A stretch of 64,000 nucleotides of DNA from Prolixibacteraceae bacterium (GCA_019720755.1 CP081303.1:2790001-2854000), one strand, 5' to 3'. Counted from the stretch's first letter, positions 20,271 through 30,300 are shown. Numbers and translations are program-made. Notes: generated by a model from the letters alone, not told the origin.

Positions 20271-21641
20271 CTATATTTTAATACGACCAATGATATCAAT
20301 AAGTCCGACAGCATGAATAAAAACCAACGCAATTGCAAAAGGAGCAATAAACTTGATAATAAACATAAACACTTTAAAAAGTGTCGTCTCCTGTTTTCCT
20401 TCTCCAAGAATCTCCGTTGCAATAGATTTACGAGACCATTTCCATCCAGCAAATAGCACAATGAACAATCCAGCAAGAGGAAGCAATATATTCGATGAAA
20501 TAAAGTCAAACAGATTAAATATCGTCTTGTCTAAAACAGTAAACTCCTTCAGAGGACCAGAAGAAAGAGAAGAAAGCACACCAAATACACCAACACTAAC
20601 AAAGGCTATTGCAGTGGCTGTTTTTCGACTCAACTTAAGCTCTTCTGTAAAATAAGAAACAACCACCTCTAGAAGTGAGATTGACGATGTCAATGCAGCA
20701 ATCACCAACAACAAGAAGAAAAGTACAGAAAAGAAATATCCTCCAGGCATCTGCAGAAACACATTTGGAAGCGTAATAAAAACCAAACCTGGTCCTGAAT
20801 CAGGACTAATACCAAAAGCAAACACCGCTGGGAATATTGCAACTCCAGCCAACACTGCAATCAATGTATCCGCAAGAGAAACCGAAGTAGCTGAAGAGAG
20901 CAAATTCTCTTTTTTCCCGATGTATGATCCATAAGTAATCATGGTTCCCATACCAAGACTTAGTGAGAAGAACGCTTGACCTAAAGCTTCTAATACTGCT
21001 TTTGAATCCAGCTTAGAAAAGTCAGGGTGGAACAAGAACTTTAGCCCCTCCTCTGCTCCATCCAATGTTACGGAACGAATATCTAAAATCACAATAATCA
21101 CAAAAAGCAACGGCATCAAGATCTTAGAATACTTTTCAATACCTTTCTCTACACCTGAAACAACAACGAGTCCTGTTAAAAACAAGAAAACCAAGGTCCA
21201 CACTGATGGAGCAACCGCACTAGAAGTGAAAGAATCATACATACCTTTCAGTTCGGCCGAACTCTTACCACTAAAATTATCCATCACAGCATCCGACAGA
21301 TAATGCAATGTCCAACCAGCTACGGCACTATAAAATGACAATATTAAAAAAGCAGCAGCAACTCCCATTACTCCAACCAAATACCATTTTGTTTTTGGTG
21401 CTAAGACTCGAAATGTTCCATAAGGGTTTTTCTGTCCTGCACGCCCCACAGACATCTCTGTAAGCATAAGTGGAATACCAAGCAAGAAGATAAACCCCAT
21501 ATAAACAAGAAAAAAGGCTCCCCCGCCATTTTCACCTAACACATATGGAAATCTCCAAATATTCCCTAAACCAATTGCTGAACCAGCTGCTGCGGCAATC
21601 ACACCGAAGCGACTGGAAAATCCATCTCTACTTTGTTGCAT
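20271..21641 (-). CDS. Sodium-dependent transporter, NSS (SNF) family, copy 2
   Basis: A 456-residue paralogue of the neighbouring transporter, with long identical stretches (RDGFSSRFGVIAAAAGSAIG, ALGQAFFSLSLGMGT, SVSLADT, ALTSSISLLEV). The LeuT-fold TM1 motif is intact. Divergence is concentrated in the loop after TM3 (residues about 118-140) and the C-terminal tail, which suggests that the copies may differ in substrate or regulation. The pair arose by tandem duplication. Each has its own terminator and upstream region. Confidence 0.93.
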   Translation of the reverse strand: MQQSRDGFSSRFGVIAAAAGSAIGLGNIWRFPYVLGENGGGAFFLVYMGFIFLLGIPLMLTEMSVGRAGQKNPYGTFRVLAPKTKWYLVGVMGVAAAFLILSFYSAVAGWTLHYLSDAVMDNFSGKSSAELKGMYDSFTSSAVAPSVWTLVFLFLTGLVVVSGVEKGIEKYSKILMPLLFVIIVILDIRSVTLDGAEEGLKFLFHPDFSKLDSKAVLEALGQAFFSLSLGMGTMITYGSYIGKKENLLSSATSVSLADTLIAVLAGVAIFPAVFAFGISPDSGPGLVFITLPNVFLQMPGGYFFSVLFFLLLVIAALTSSISLLEVVVSYFTEELKLSRKTATAIAFVSVGVFGVLSSLSSGPLKEFTVLDKTIFNLFDFISSNILLPLAGLFIVLFAGWKWSRKSIATEILGEGKQETTLFKVFMFIIKFIAPFAIALVFIHAVGLIDIIGRIKI

Positions 21642-21738
21642 CTACTCTTTTGATAATACTATTAAACATATACAGGCCATACTGATAACAAAATATCACT
21701 ATCTAGCATAACTTAATATCAACTTAAAACTAAATATG

Positions 21739-21754
21739 CAAAAATGCACTTTTT
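21739..21754 (-). promoter_or_regulatory. Shared upstream site, copy 2 (NSS transporter 2)
   Basis: An exact copy of the 16-mer found before NSS copy 1, here 98 bp before the start codon. The sequence around it is otherwise not conserved between the two upstream regions, so the site stands out as retained. Confidence 0.5.
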
Positions 21755-22052
21755 ACATAAATGAACAAATAATTTCACGAACAATTTCATTTAAAAGAAT
21801 AAATAGCGAGAAAGGAAGAGTGTTATAGAACAAATAACCACTTAAGTTTCATCGCTATTTGATTGAAATAAAACAAAATAAAAGATGCAATAGTAAACGA
21901 ATAACCATAAAAAGCATCAGCAGAAAAAGACACATCAATGCAAGAATCTTATATCAAAATTATTAAGAAAGTACACGATAAGATCTTTTGGACATCCTTC
22001 ACCATACGACTAAAGCATTTTAAAGGCATATTAATAGGGGATTCAACCCTAC

Positions 22053-22154
22053 TTTGTTCATGGTTTGTTCATGGTTTGTTCATGGTTTGTCCATCGATTC
22101 TCCATCGATTCGATGAATGAAGCATGAACAAGCTATGAGTAACCCATGAACAAA
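22053..22154. repeat. 11-bp-phased palindromic repeat element A
   Basis: Five direct 11-bp units (TTTGTTCATGG three times, then TTTGTCCATCG and ATTCTCCATCG) occupy 22053-22107. A 3-nt centre (ATT) follows. Then four inverted units occupy 22111-22154; the last is an exact inverted TTTGTTCATGG. All units keep 11-bp phase, so the whole can fold into a long imperfect hairpin. It is flanked by AACCCT on the left and AGGGTT on the right. No function is known to me. Confidence 0.8.
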
Positions 22155-22755
22155 AATGCCGTCAATCAGGGTTTAAATAGTATTCAATTGAAGGTAAAAA
22201 TAACACAACACATATTCACTATATATCAGAAAACACCTCTGATACTAGTCATAAAAATGAATAAACGCGTTAATTATATTTCTCAAGCAATACATTACCC
22301 ATCATCAATTAAATGCTAATTGAATAAAACAGGATAATAAAGAAATGATGATTCCTCAATAACTCAAGAAGTAAATAATTTAATTTTAGATATATTCATT
22401 CATTGAAACACTCTTTGTATCATGACGTTAAGATTTACCGTTAAACAAAACACAGTCTTTTTTATAAGAAGTAATGATATGACAAGGTATAGTATATGAA
22501 TATAATTATGGGGAGTTACGATGCGTTATAATCCACAAATTCTAACTACTCAATATATATTGTATCATTGAGAAATAGAGCTAAAGAGAACAACATCAAT
22601 ACAATCACGTGCTAAAATAAACAGCATATCATCAAAAAAGTTATAAAATGCCGTAATGACAATTTAAATTTTGATTAAAGAACTCTATAAGGGAACAGAA
22701 TAGAAAGAGTAGGCAAAATTGAGCATATGGCAGATATATGCTGAAAAAAAAGACA

Positions 22756-22790
22756 CAAAAAAGGGTGAATCAAAAGATTCACCTTTTTTA
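22756..22790 (-). terminator. Terminator of fbaA
   Basis: An 8-bp stem GGTGAATC / GATTCACC with a four-A loop. T runs lie on both sides, so it can work in both directions. It is 30 bp after the aldolase stop codon. Confidence 0.85.
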
Positions 22791-22816
22791 TATATCGCAC
22801 AAACAAAAGTTTGCGA

Positions 22817-23896
22817 TTAGTTTTTATCCAAACCATTAAGGTCAGAGTATGCTACTTGAAGACGAGCAATCATAGACTCTTGTCCTTTACGTAACCATAC
22901 GCGTGGATCATAATATTTTTTGTTTGGCTTGTCATCTCCATCTGGATTACCAATCTGTGCTTGTAGGTAGTCATGGTTTGCAGCTTCGAAAACACGGATA
23001 CCATCCCAAGTAGCCCACTGAGTATCAGTATCGATGTTCATTTTGATAACACCGTAACCAATTGCTTCACGAATCTCTTCTAGAGAAGATCCTGATCCAC
23101 CGTGGAATACGAAATTAACTGGCTTCTCTGCAGTACCAAGCTTCTCTTGGATATACTTTTGAGAATCACCTAGGATAGAAGGCTTCAACACAACATTACC
23201 TGGTTTGTAAACACCGTGTACGTTACCGAAAGAAGCAGCGATAGTGAAGTTTGGAGAAACTTCCATTAGTTGCTCATAAGCATAACATACCTCTTCTGGT
23301 TGAGTATATAGAAGTGAGTTATCTACATCAGAGTTATCAACTCCATCCTCTTCACCACCAGTGATACCAAGCTCAATCTCTAGAGTCATACCCATTTTAG
23401 ACATGCGAGCTAAGTATTCTTTACAAATAGCAATATTTTCTTCAAGAGGTTCCTCAGAAAGATCTAACATGTGTGAACTGAAAAGAGGAGAACCTGTTGC
23501 AGCAAAATGCTTTTCACTTGCATCAAGAAGTCCATCAATCCAAGGAAGAAGTTTTTTAGCAGCATGGTCAGTGTGAAGAACAACACGTACTCCGTAAGCT
23601 TCTGCTACAGTGTGTACGTGATGAGCAGCAGCAACAGATCCTAGGACTTGTGCTTGTTGACCATCTAACTTTAGTCCTTTTCCAGCGAAGAAAGTAGCAC
23701 CACCATTAGAAAGCTGTACAATCACAGGAGAGTTTGCATTTTTTGCAGCCTCAATAACAGCATTAGCAGAGTCTGTTCCTACTACGTTCACTGCAGGAAG
23801 AGCGAAGTTGTTTTCTTTACAGATGTTGAAAAGTTTGGTTAGATCATCACCAGTAACTACACCTGGCTTAATCTCTTGAAATAAATTAGCACTCAT
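22817..23896 (-). CDS. fbaA: Class II fructose-bisphosphate aldolase
   Basis: A 359-residue, Zn-dependent aldolase that interconverts fructose-1,6-bisphosphate with DHAP and glyceraldehyde-3-phosphate. The length equals that of E. coli FbaA (class IIA). Visible motifs are VVLHTDHAAKK (zinc ligand His and catalytic Asp, about residues 105-115), the ELGITGGEEDGVDN loop, FGNVHGVYKPGNV (zinc ligand) and FHGGSGSS (phosphate binding). A TACATTTG box on the minus strand at 23997-23990 could be the promoter -7 element. The gene is monocistronic. Confidence 0.97.
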   Translation of the reverse strand: MSANLFQEIKPGVVTGDDLTKLFNICKENNFALPAVNVVGTDSANAVIEAAKNANSPVIVQLSNGGATFFAGKGLKLDGQQAQVLGSVAAAHHVHTVAEAYGVRVVLHTDHAAKKLLPWIDGLLDASEKHFAATGSPLFSSHMLDLSEEPLEENIAICKEYLARMSKMGMTLEIELGITGGEEDGVDNSDVDNSLLYTQPEEVCYAYEQLMEVSPNFTIAASFGNVHGVYKPGNVVLKPSILGDSQKYIQEKLGTAEKPVNFVFHGGSGSSLEEIREAIGYGVIKMNIDTDTQWATWDGIRVFEAANHDYLQAQIGNPDGDDKPNKKYYDPRVWLRKGQESMIARLQVAYSDLNGLDKN

Positions 23897-24043
23897 AGCT
23901 TTGTAAAATTATTGTATAAAAAATCTGAATTTCTTGTAATTATTAACTACTTAATTTCAATCCATTATTGATTTAAATCAGAAGTCATGCAAATGTACAA
24001 ATAAAAAACGAAACAGCATGTTGTATAGCAGAAAAATGACGAC

Positions 24044-26353
24044 CTAGAATGGATATCCTATTGCAATAGATAGCGCAAAGTCTGACTTTTGAAATTTTCT
24101 ATTCGCAGGAATCCATCGACTACCCTCTGGTTCAGAAGGATCACGTAGCTTCAAGCCGAGATCTGCACGTATAATAGCATAATCAAAATTTAACCTAACA
24201 CCAACACCAGTGCTGACAGCAAACTCTTTATAAAATCGGTCGAAATCAAACTCTGCCCCCTCCCTGTTATCATCAATAGACCAAATATTACCAGCATCGA
24301 AAAAGAGAGCCCCTTCAAACATCCCTACCATTTTAAATCGATACTCAACATTTGCCTCTAATTTAACATCTCCTACTTGGTTTGGATATGAAGAAGGGTC
24401 TGATTTATAAGAACCAGGGCCAAGGGTACGAGCTCCCCAACCTCGAATATCATTGGCACCACCGGCATAATATTTTCGTTCGAACGGTAGCTGAACCGAG
24501 TTTCCATATGGGATACCAACTCCCATATATCCTCTAAAAACTAGTGTATTGTACTTATCTAACACGAGCCCACGTCGGGCATCCACATTAAACTTAACAT
24601 ATTGGGCATAAGGAGTATCAAAAAATGTATATTGAAGCTCTGGATTGCTATCAAATTGTGTTTTATCCTTATCCATCGAAGTATTAATCAACTGCAACAA
24701 GTTACCTGATGTTTCCAACTTCGTATAAAGATACCAATAGTCGGATCGCTTTCTCATATTCTGGGTATTATAAGTGTAGCTATAAGAGAATGCGAAAATA
24801 GAGTGGTCGGTATACGAACTTCGAATAGTTAGGTTTTCTATTGATGCTACGAATTCGGGGTCAAGCGCAAACATACGCACAAGATAGAGATCTAAGGGAT
24901 TCACTTCGTGCGAAGAAAATTGACTAGACTTCCAACGATAACCAAATCCAGAACGAACAATTGTACGAGTATAGTCAGGGCGCTGTTGATAGTTGTAGGA
25001 TAAGACGAATTGGGTTTGAGGAGTTGAGTAGTTAAACCAATTTCCGGAGTTAAATGGGAACCAGAATTTAGGGATGGTAAATTTGCCATCAACCCCCCCT
25101 TCAAGGGTATTAAATAGTTTAATGGTATCCTGTGTACCATAACGCTGTCGCTCTATTGCACCACTAAACTTTACATCGACTCTTTCGGCACTTTTAAAAA
25201 GATTTTTATGCTGGTATGCTAAATTCGTTCCAACCCCTAGATTACCCGACGTATTCGTCCCTTCCAATTCAAAAGAGTATGACTGTTCACTAGTTGGAGT
25301 AAGCTGCATGACACAATCCAGCAATGAATATCCATCATCGCTTCTCTGCTTGGTATCAATAAATTGGATATTCATAGCACGATATAGCTTCAACTGCGTA
25401 AGTTGGCTATAGGTTCTATCAACATTATAAGAGGAGTAAAATTCAGAATCATCGATATGGTTTGCCCTTATCACCAATTTCGGATTAATACGTAAATCGC
25501 CTTCGTATAAGAACATATAGTTGTCTATGCGCATGGTATCAAACTTAATAGGTTCCGATGACAAAATAAGCCGTTTGGGATCAAACTGAGGATATACTCG
25601 ATAATGTCTAATTTTATATTTCTCATTAGGTCTTAATACCACTGAATCGTTCACAAGAACCCGCTTTGGCTGTACAACCATTGTTAAATCTACACTGGTA
25701 CTACGCCCCAAAGTATCAGCTGTAAAGTATATTTCGTCTTCATCGAATTTATAGAATCCCTCTTTTTGAGACTCTTTCTTCATTTTATTACGAAACTTAT
25801 CTAATTTATTGATATCAAACTTATCCCCTTTTCTTATCTCTTTCTCTGGCTTCACATTATTAACCACATTTCTCATGACGCTATCCTGAATATCCACAGT
25901 AAAATCGGAAATCAGATAAGGAGCACCAAGAGTGATAAAATAAGTAACATCCACCATGTTCTTTTTGAACTTCACAGAATCACGAATGGAGGCATGATAA
26001 TAACCTAGATTTTTTAGGTGTTTTAACATTTCTTCCTTGCTACGTTCTGTTTTCGTATAACTAAAAACGACAGGGGGCTCCCCTATCCGAGTCCAAAAAC
26101 TCTCTTTCTTTTTTCTAGGTGATAGATTATATAAACCTAAATGGAACTTCATAAAGCCTAAAATACGAGCGTTTGGTTCTTGACGCAGATAGGTATTTAA
26201 ATCTTTCTTATCAATACCTTTTGTATCCATCTTAATGTGGACTTTATTTAAAAGATACTGATCTTTAGGCACATATTTTGTAGGGTTGCAAGCAACCATA
26301 AAGAAGACAAATGGAAGAAGAAGATATAAAAAGCTCTTTTTGAACATATTCAA
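24044..26353 (-). CDS. tamL: Translocation and assembly module lipoprotein TamL (BamA-like barrel)
   Basis: A 769-residue outer-membrane protein. It has a lipoprotein signal peptide with lipobox MVAC (Cys22), then POTRA-like repeats (about residues 30-330) and a C-terminal 16-strand-type barrel ending in FALSIAIGYPF. The conserved barrel motif GGANDIRGWGARTLGPG, near residue 625, corresponds to the xRGF/Y lid-lock element of Omp85 proteins. Bacteroidota replace TamA with this lipid-anchored form, which works with TamB. tamB is not in the window. It is divergent from the TrmH-type methyltransferase. Confidence 0.88.
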   Translation of the reverse strand: MNMFKKSFLYLLLPFVFFMVACNPTKYVPKDQYLLNKVHIKMDTKGIDKKDLNTYLRQEPNARILGFMKFHLGLYNLSPRKKKESFWTRIGEPPVVFSYTKTERSKEEMLKHLKNLGYYHASIRDSVKFKKNMVDVTYFITLGAPYLISDFTVDIQDSVMRNVVNNVKPEKEIRKGDKFDINKLDKFRNKMKKESQKEGFYKFDEDEIYFTADTLGRSTSVDLTMVVQPKRVLVNDSVVLRPNEKYKIRHYRVYPQFDPKRLILSSEPIKFDTMRIDNYMFLYEGDLRINPKLVIRANHIDDSEFYSSYNVDRTYSQLTQLKLYRAMNIQFIDTKQRSDDGYSLLDCVMQLTPTSEQSYSFELEGTNTSGNLGVGTNLAYQHKNLFKSAERVDVKFSGAIERQRYGTQDTIKLFNTLEGGVDGKFTIPKFWFPFNSGNWFNYSTPQTQFVLSYNYQQRPDYTRTIVRSGFGYRWKSSQFSSHEVNPLDLYLVRMFALDPEFVASIENLTIRSSYTDHSIFAFSYSYTYNTQNMRKRSDYWYLYTKLETSGNLLQLINTSMDKDKTQFDSNPELQYTFFDTPYAQYVKFNVDARRGLVLDKYNTLVFRGYMGVGIPYGNSVQLPFERKYYAGGANDIRGWGARTLGPGSYKSDPSSYPNQVGDVKLEANVEYRFKMVGMFEGALFFDAGNIWSIDDNREGAEFDFDRFYKEFAVSTGVGVRLNFDYAIIRADLGLKLRDPSEPEGSRWIPANRKFQKSDFALSIAIGYPF

Positions 26354-26540
26354 ATTATGTATATGTTATTACTTCATTAAAGAAGCAATCAACAAAGGGA
26401 TGATATTCACTTTAACCAATATTCACAAAAATAGTCTATAAAATTGAGTTTTCAGAATTAAAAAGGTCAAATTAGAAATATATTTGATTATTCATTTGTT
26501 CCCATATGAAGGAACATTTACTTTTACAAAAAGTTTTTTT

Positions 26541-27311
26541 ATGGAAGCAATATCGAAAAATCGAATCAAATATATAAAACAGTTATCACAGAAAAAGCAT
26601 CGTAAACAAGAGCAGAAATACATTGCAGAAGGGGCAAAGATTATTGAAGATCTTATCCTTGCAGGTCAAAGCATGGAGACAATTTATGCCGATCCAGATG
26701 CCTATCAAAGGTTGTCCTCCATTGCAAGTAAAGCCAGCATACAGATCGTCAATGTAGATAACGAATCAATACATAAAGCTTCGGCACTTTCCACAGCATC
26801 TAATGCCATTGCCATAATCCCTATCAAGCAAGAGACGCTTGATATGACTGCCATTAAGAACAATCTTACGATTGCACTAGACAATATTCAAGACCCAGGT
26901 AATCTAGGCACTATTATTCGTATAGCAGATTGGTTTGGCATCGACACCATACTGTGTTCAAAAAACACAGTGGATGTATTTAATAACAAAGTTATCCAAG
27001 CCACTATGGGGGCTATTACTCGTATTAAAGTGCACTATGTAGATCTTCAAGACTGTTTAAAGAGTGCTACCGATCTACATATGCCAATATATGGAACATT
27101 TTTAAAAGGGGATAATATTTACACAAAGTCACTAAACAATCATGGGATTATCGTCATGGGAAATGAGGGTAAAGGAATTTCTGAAGAGATTGAGGCTATA
27201 GTCAATAACAAAATAACCATTCCATCATTCCGTCAAGAGAAAGGATCGGAATCATTAAATGTAGCTATGGCAACCTCTATTATTTGCTCTGAATTTAAAA
27301 GAAAAATATAA
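26541..27311 (+). CDS. TrmH/SpoU-family RNA 2'-O-methyltransferase
   Basis: I use the start at 26541 (MEAISKNRIKYIKQLSQKKH), giving 256 residues, because the 19 upstream residues of the longer frame from 26484 do not match the family. An N-terminal substrate-binding domain (KYIAEGAKIIEDL) is followed by the trefoil-knot SPOUT domain. Its motif 1 is DNIQDPGNLGTIIRIADWFG, motif 2 is IVMGNEGKGIS, and motif 3 is IPSFRQEKGSESLNVAMATSI. It would methylate a ribose in rRNA or tRNA using SAM. The exact target is unknown. Confidence 0.88.
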   Translation: MEAISKNRIKYIKQLSQKKHRKQEQKYIAEGAKIIEDLILAGQSMETIYADPDAYQRLSSIASKASIQIVNVDNESIHKASALSTASNAIAIIPIKQETLDMTAIKNNLTIALDNIQDPGNLGTIIRIADWFGIDTILCSKNTVDVFNNKVIQATMGAITRIKVHYVDLQDCLKSATDLHMPIYGTFLKGDNIYTKSLNNHGIIVMGNEGKGISEEIEAIVNNKITIPSFRQEKGSESLNVAMATSIICSEFKRKI

Positions 27312-27318
27312 TATTACT

Positions 27319-27350
27319 AAAAGAGGGAAGACTTCATCTTTCCCTCTTCC
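27319..27350. terminator. Bidirectional hairpin between two convergent genes
   Basis: GAGGGAA / TTTCCCTC arms around a short loop, with a short T run on the minus-strand side. It lies between the convergent methyltransferase and BamA-like genes. Confidence 0.6.
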
Positions 27351-27371
27351 ACGTCCCTTTGGTAACAGTAT

Positions 27372-28514
27372 TTAGTTGCGTAACCAAGCACTACCGATGA
27401 CGATTGAAAAAGCAAAGGTGTCTTTGCTCCACGCAAAATCGATCCCAGTCTTCATTCCAAACTTACGTGCTAATAGGTAACGGAAACCAAAACCACCACT
27501 GACTGCAACATCGTCTTCGAAAAAAGAACTTCCTGTTCCCCAAGCATCGCCCACTCCAACAAATGTAACACCAGACCAACGTTTATACAGAGAAAATTGA
27601 TACTCAGCTTCTGCTTCAAACATCTGTTTATCCTGATAACGCATTATTGCAACTCCTCTCAGATTGACAAAAGGCTCCATATAGAAAGGGGCACCTGAAA
27701 AAGCGACATCATACTCTCCACGTATTCCTAAAGATTGTTTCTTGGTAATTGGGATATATCCGAAGAGATAACTATATAATCGAGAATAGTTATTATCAGC
27801 CCCTAACCATGTCCCACTATATTGATAATTCACTTCCCCTTTAATCCCTTTCGAAGGAGAAAAGAAGTTATTACGTGAATCATAAGACACCACCAATCCT
27901 ATTTCACTCACGGTAGACTTAAAATCAAGATCTAAAAAAGAGACATTAGGAGATAAACGACTATCATTATTTACAAAAACATATCTTCCTCCAACAAAGA
28001 AGTTGGTGTTGTTTATACGATAAGAGCCATCTACAAATAACACCCAAGCATCCATCCCCAGCATCACCTCATGATTTTTAAGAAAATCAGTATAACCTCG
28101 GCCAAAAAAACGAAGGTTTACATCTCCATAGCCGAAGAAAGAGGTCAGGCGGAAACGATCCTCAAAAAAAGACTGTAGATGGTAGGCTCCAAGCATCCAG
28201 GAGCTATTTTCAGTCCCACCTCCGATCACTCCTGTCATGGTAGGAAACCCTTGACTTTCAGCGAAAGAACTATGAAAAAAAAGTGCGGTAGCATAACCTC
28301 CATATCCCACGGCAGGATTGGTCACAATACCGGGAACAGCTAAAAAGCCTGTCTTTGTCGCAAGGAAATCACTTACATCAAATGCACCATCCAATGAGTC
28401 TTTAAAAATCTTCTTAGTATGGTCATCTTTACTCTTTTCATCTGCAACCATTTGATGACTGAAAAACAAGAGAAAAAAGAGAAATAGAGTGGACTTAAAA
28501 AAAACAATTTTCAT
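27372..28514 (-). CDS. BamA/TamA-type outer-membrane barrel protein (surface antigen family)
   Basis: A 380-residue protein with a signal peptide (MKIVFFKSTLFLFFLLFFSHQMVA) and a C-terminal beta-barrel similar to the bacterial surface-antigen domain of Omp85. The strands are of the YDSRNNFFSPSKGIKGEVNYQYSG type, which is typical of this group, and the protein ends in FAFSIVIGSAWLRN. It has no POTRA repeats, so it is not BamA itself; about 60 residues precede the barrel. It may be an outer-membrane pore or assembly factor. The family match is fairly sure and the function is not. Confidence 0.75.
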   Translation of the reverse strand: MKIVFFKSTLFLFFLLFFSHQMVADEKSKDDHTKKIFKDSLDGAFDVSDFLATKTGFLAVPGIVTNPAVGYGGYATALFFHSSFAESQGFPTMTGVIGGGTENSSWMLGAYHLQSFFEDRFRLTSFFGYGDVNLRFFGRGYTDFLKNHEVMLGMDAWVLFVDGSYRINNTNFFVGGRYVFVNNDSRLSPNVSFLDLDFKSTVSEIGLVVSYDSRNNFFSPSKGIKGEVNYQYSGTWLGADNNYSRLYSYLFGYIPITKKQSLGIRGEYDVAFSGAPFYMEPFVNLRGVAIMRYQDKQMFEAEAEYQFSLYKRWSGVTFVGVGDAWGTGSSFFEDDVAVSGGFGFRYLLARKFGMKTGIDFAWSKDTFAFSIVIGSAWLRN

Positions 28515-28642
28515 AATTATTTAATGTAAAAAAATTGTAAGAAACATACAATTATTGATTACTTTAAACATTTTAAAATCTATTAGTGTTATTACTCTTA
28601 ATATACTGATATATAAATTATTTAATCTAAAGCCATCAACAT

Positions 28643-30283
28643 ATGATTTTAACAACCATCTCAAGGAATTGGTTCAAAATTGCGCCAATTGTAATCGCAT
28701 CTGCTTTTTTTTCAGGATGTTCGAAAGACAATTACAAATTTGACAATATCGAAATTGAGGATATTAAGACACAAGTGTCTGCACCTGTAGCCAATGGAAA
28801 ATTTCAGCTTTGGGATTTCTTCGAAGGGAATAGCAATGAAAATATTAAGAAAAGCGAAAGTGGAGATATCATTTTTACATACACAGAAAATGAGGTTATT
28901 AAATATGACCTTAGCGAACTTTACACTTTCCCAACAAGTATTCCTGCCGGAGATATAAACTTTGACATTCCAGCTATCCCATATGTACCAGGATTGACCA
29001 TAACAGTTCCTCCTATTGAAGTGACAGAAAAGACTCCTGTCGTAACGACTTCTACTGACAACAGCTCACTTCAAGTATATGAAGCAAATATCACTACAGG
29101 TAAGTTGAAGGTCCATCTTACAAATCCTCATCCTTCATTGAATGCAGATATAGAAATGACACTAATAGGATCTACCCAAAAGACGACTAGTGGAGAGGAG
29201 GAGCTTGTCTTTAATTTGGAAGCTACTCCAGGAGTTAATAACGTGGAATTCGATCTAAATGACGTTACATTAAACTTTGACCATGAAGACAATGCAGATG
29301 TCTTACCTGTAAAAATAAAGATTCAATTCAAAGGGGATGTAAATCAAGCAACAGATGCTTCAAAAATGACACTATCTCTTCATATCGATGATCTCGTCTT
29401 TTACTCAATAGAAGCCAATTTAGGAAAACAAGAGATTAATATCGAGAACCAAGTAGTGGATGTCGATATTGATGCATTAAATGAACTTGGTGATGGACTT
29501 AAATTCACAAACCCAAGTATCGAAATTACAACCAAAACAAATATCTCTGCTTACTCTATATTGAATGCAAATATAGTTGGTTACAATACAGAACGTGATC
29601 CCGTGGACCTTAACCCTGCACCATACCATATTGTTACTCCTAGTAAAGAGGAAGGAAATATCCTTAAAGAAGGGAAATACATTATAAATAAAGACAACTC
29701 TAATATTGTTGATTTTATTGGCCTACCTCCGAATGAAAAAATAACATTTGATGGAAAAGTAAGTATCAATAAAGATTTAGATGGAAACAGTGTGGAGGTG
29801 ACTCGAGACAATCCTAATATCATCTATCCTGACAGTCAATTTAAAGCCGACTTCAAAATGGAGTCTCCTCTACAATTTGAAGCTCATAATCTAAACTACA
29901 GCGATACTATCGATCTAAATGAAAATATAGAAGAGCTGGCGAATGTCAAGCTAATCTTTAAATACGAGCACAAACTTCCTTTAAACATTAGTGCTATAGC
30001 ACAACCTTACAATAAGTCCAATAACACAAAAGTGGGAGACGAAATTACATTCAATCTCATCCCTAGTGCAGAGGTCGATGAAGAGGGAAATCCAATTGAA
30101 ATGAAAGAAGGTTACTCTTACGTTAGCTTAACAAAGAAAGATATTGAAAACATTAATAATACAGATGCAATCATTCTCAAGTTAACGATTAACACCCCTG
30201 ATGGTAAAAAAGCAAACCTTAAAGCGGATCTACCATTTAATTTTGAATTGGCGACTGAAATTGGAGTAGAAGTAAAAAACTAA
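28643..30283 (+). CDS. Large lipoprotein of unknown function, copy 1 of a lipoprotein/DUF5723 pair
   Basis: A 546-residue protein with a lipoprotein signal peptide (lipobox FFSGC, Cys26). The remainder is beta-rich and acidic with no motif I recognise. It is paralogous to the lipoprotein at 41148-42815: both share an N-terminal DNYKFDNI/DDYHFDEI-like start, a VAAPVxSGxFxxW segment, SLQVYxAxIxxGxL, FTNPxIEIxT and xxLPPxxxxxxxGxVxxN. Both genes are followed at once by a DUF5723 barrel gene, here 17 bp downstream, suggesting a surface or periplasmic lipoprotein working with that barrel. That partnership is inference. Confidence 0.8.
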   Translation: MILTTISRNWFKIAPIVIASAFFSGCSKDNYKFDNIEIEDIKTQVSAPVANGKFQLWDFFEGNSNENIKKSESGDIIFTYTENEVIKYDLSELYTFPTSIPAGDINFDIPAIPYVPGLTITVPPIEVTEKTPVVTTSTDNSSLQVYEANITTGKLKVHLTNPHPSLNADIEMTLIGSTQKTTSGEEELVFNLEATPGVNNVEFDLNDVTLNFDHEDNADVLPVKIKIQFKGDVNQATDASKMTLSLHIDDLVFYSIEANLGKQEINIENQVVDVDIDALNELGDGLKFTNPSIEITTKTNISAYSILNANIVGYNTERDPVDLNPAPYHIVTPSKEEGNILKEGKYIINKDNSNIVDFIGLPPNEKITFDGKVSINKDLDGNSVEVTRDNPNIIYPDSQFKADFKMESPLQFEAHNLNYSDTIDLNENIEELANVKLIFKYEHKLPLNISAIAQPYNKSNNTKVGDEITFNLIPSAEVDEEGNPIEMKEGYSYVSLTKKDIENINNTDAIILKLTINTPDGKKANLKADLPFNFELATEIGVEVKN

Positions 30284-30300
30284 AATAAACTGATAGAAAA

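Larger units (their letters stand above)
21642..22816. other. 1.2-kb gene-free region upstream of NSS copy 2 and downstream of fba
   Basis: No credible coding region; the only reading frame over 50 codons overlaps a repeat. It holds the shared NSS site (21739-21754), the 11-bp-phased palindrome (22053-22154) and the fba terminator (22756-22790). The rest, about 22155-22750, is AT-rich with nothing recognisable. Confidence 0.6.

Noticed and set aside
21938-22120. A 60-codon plus-strand open frame
   Set aside because: It runs through the 11-bp direct repeats of element A, has no recognisable domain and no ribosome-binding site; the frame is a by-product of the repeats.
22053-22154. A CRISPR array
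   Set aside because: Units are 11 bp and contiguous with no spacers, and no cas genes are present anywhere in the window.
28555-28743. A 62-codon plus-strand frame overlapping the start of the first large lipoprotein
   Set aside because: It overlaps the lipoprotein signal peptide in another frame and has no signal, motif or ribosome-binding site.
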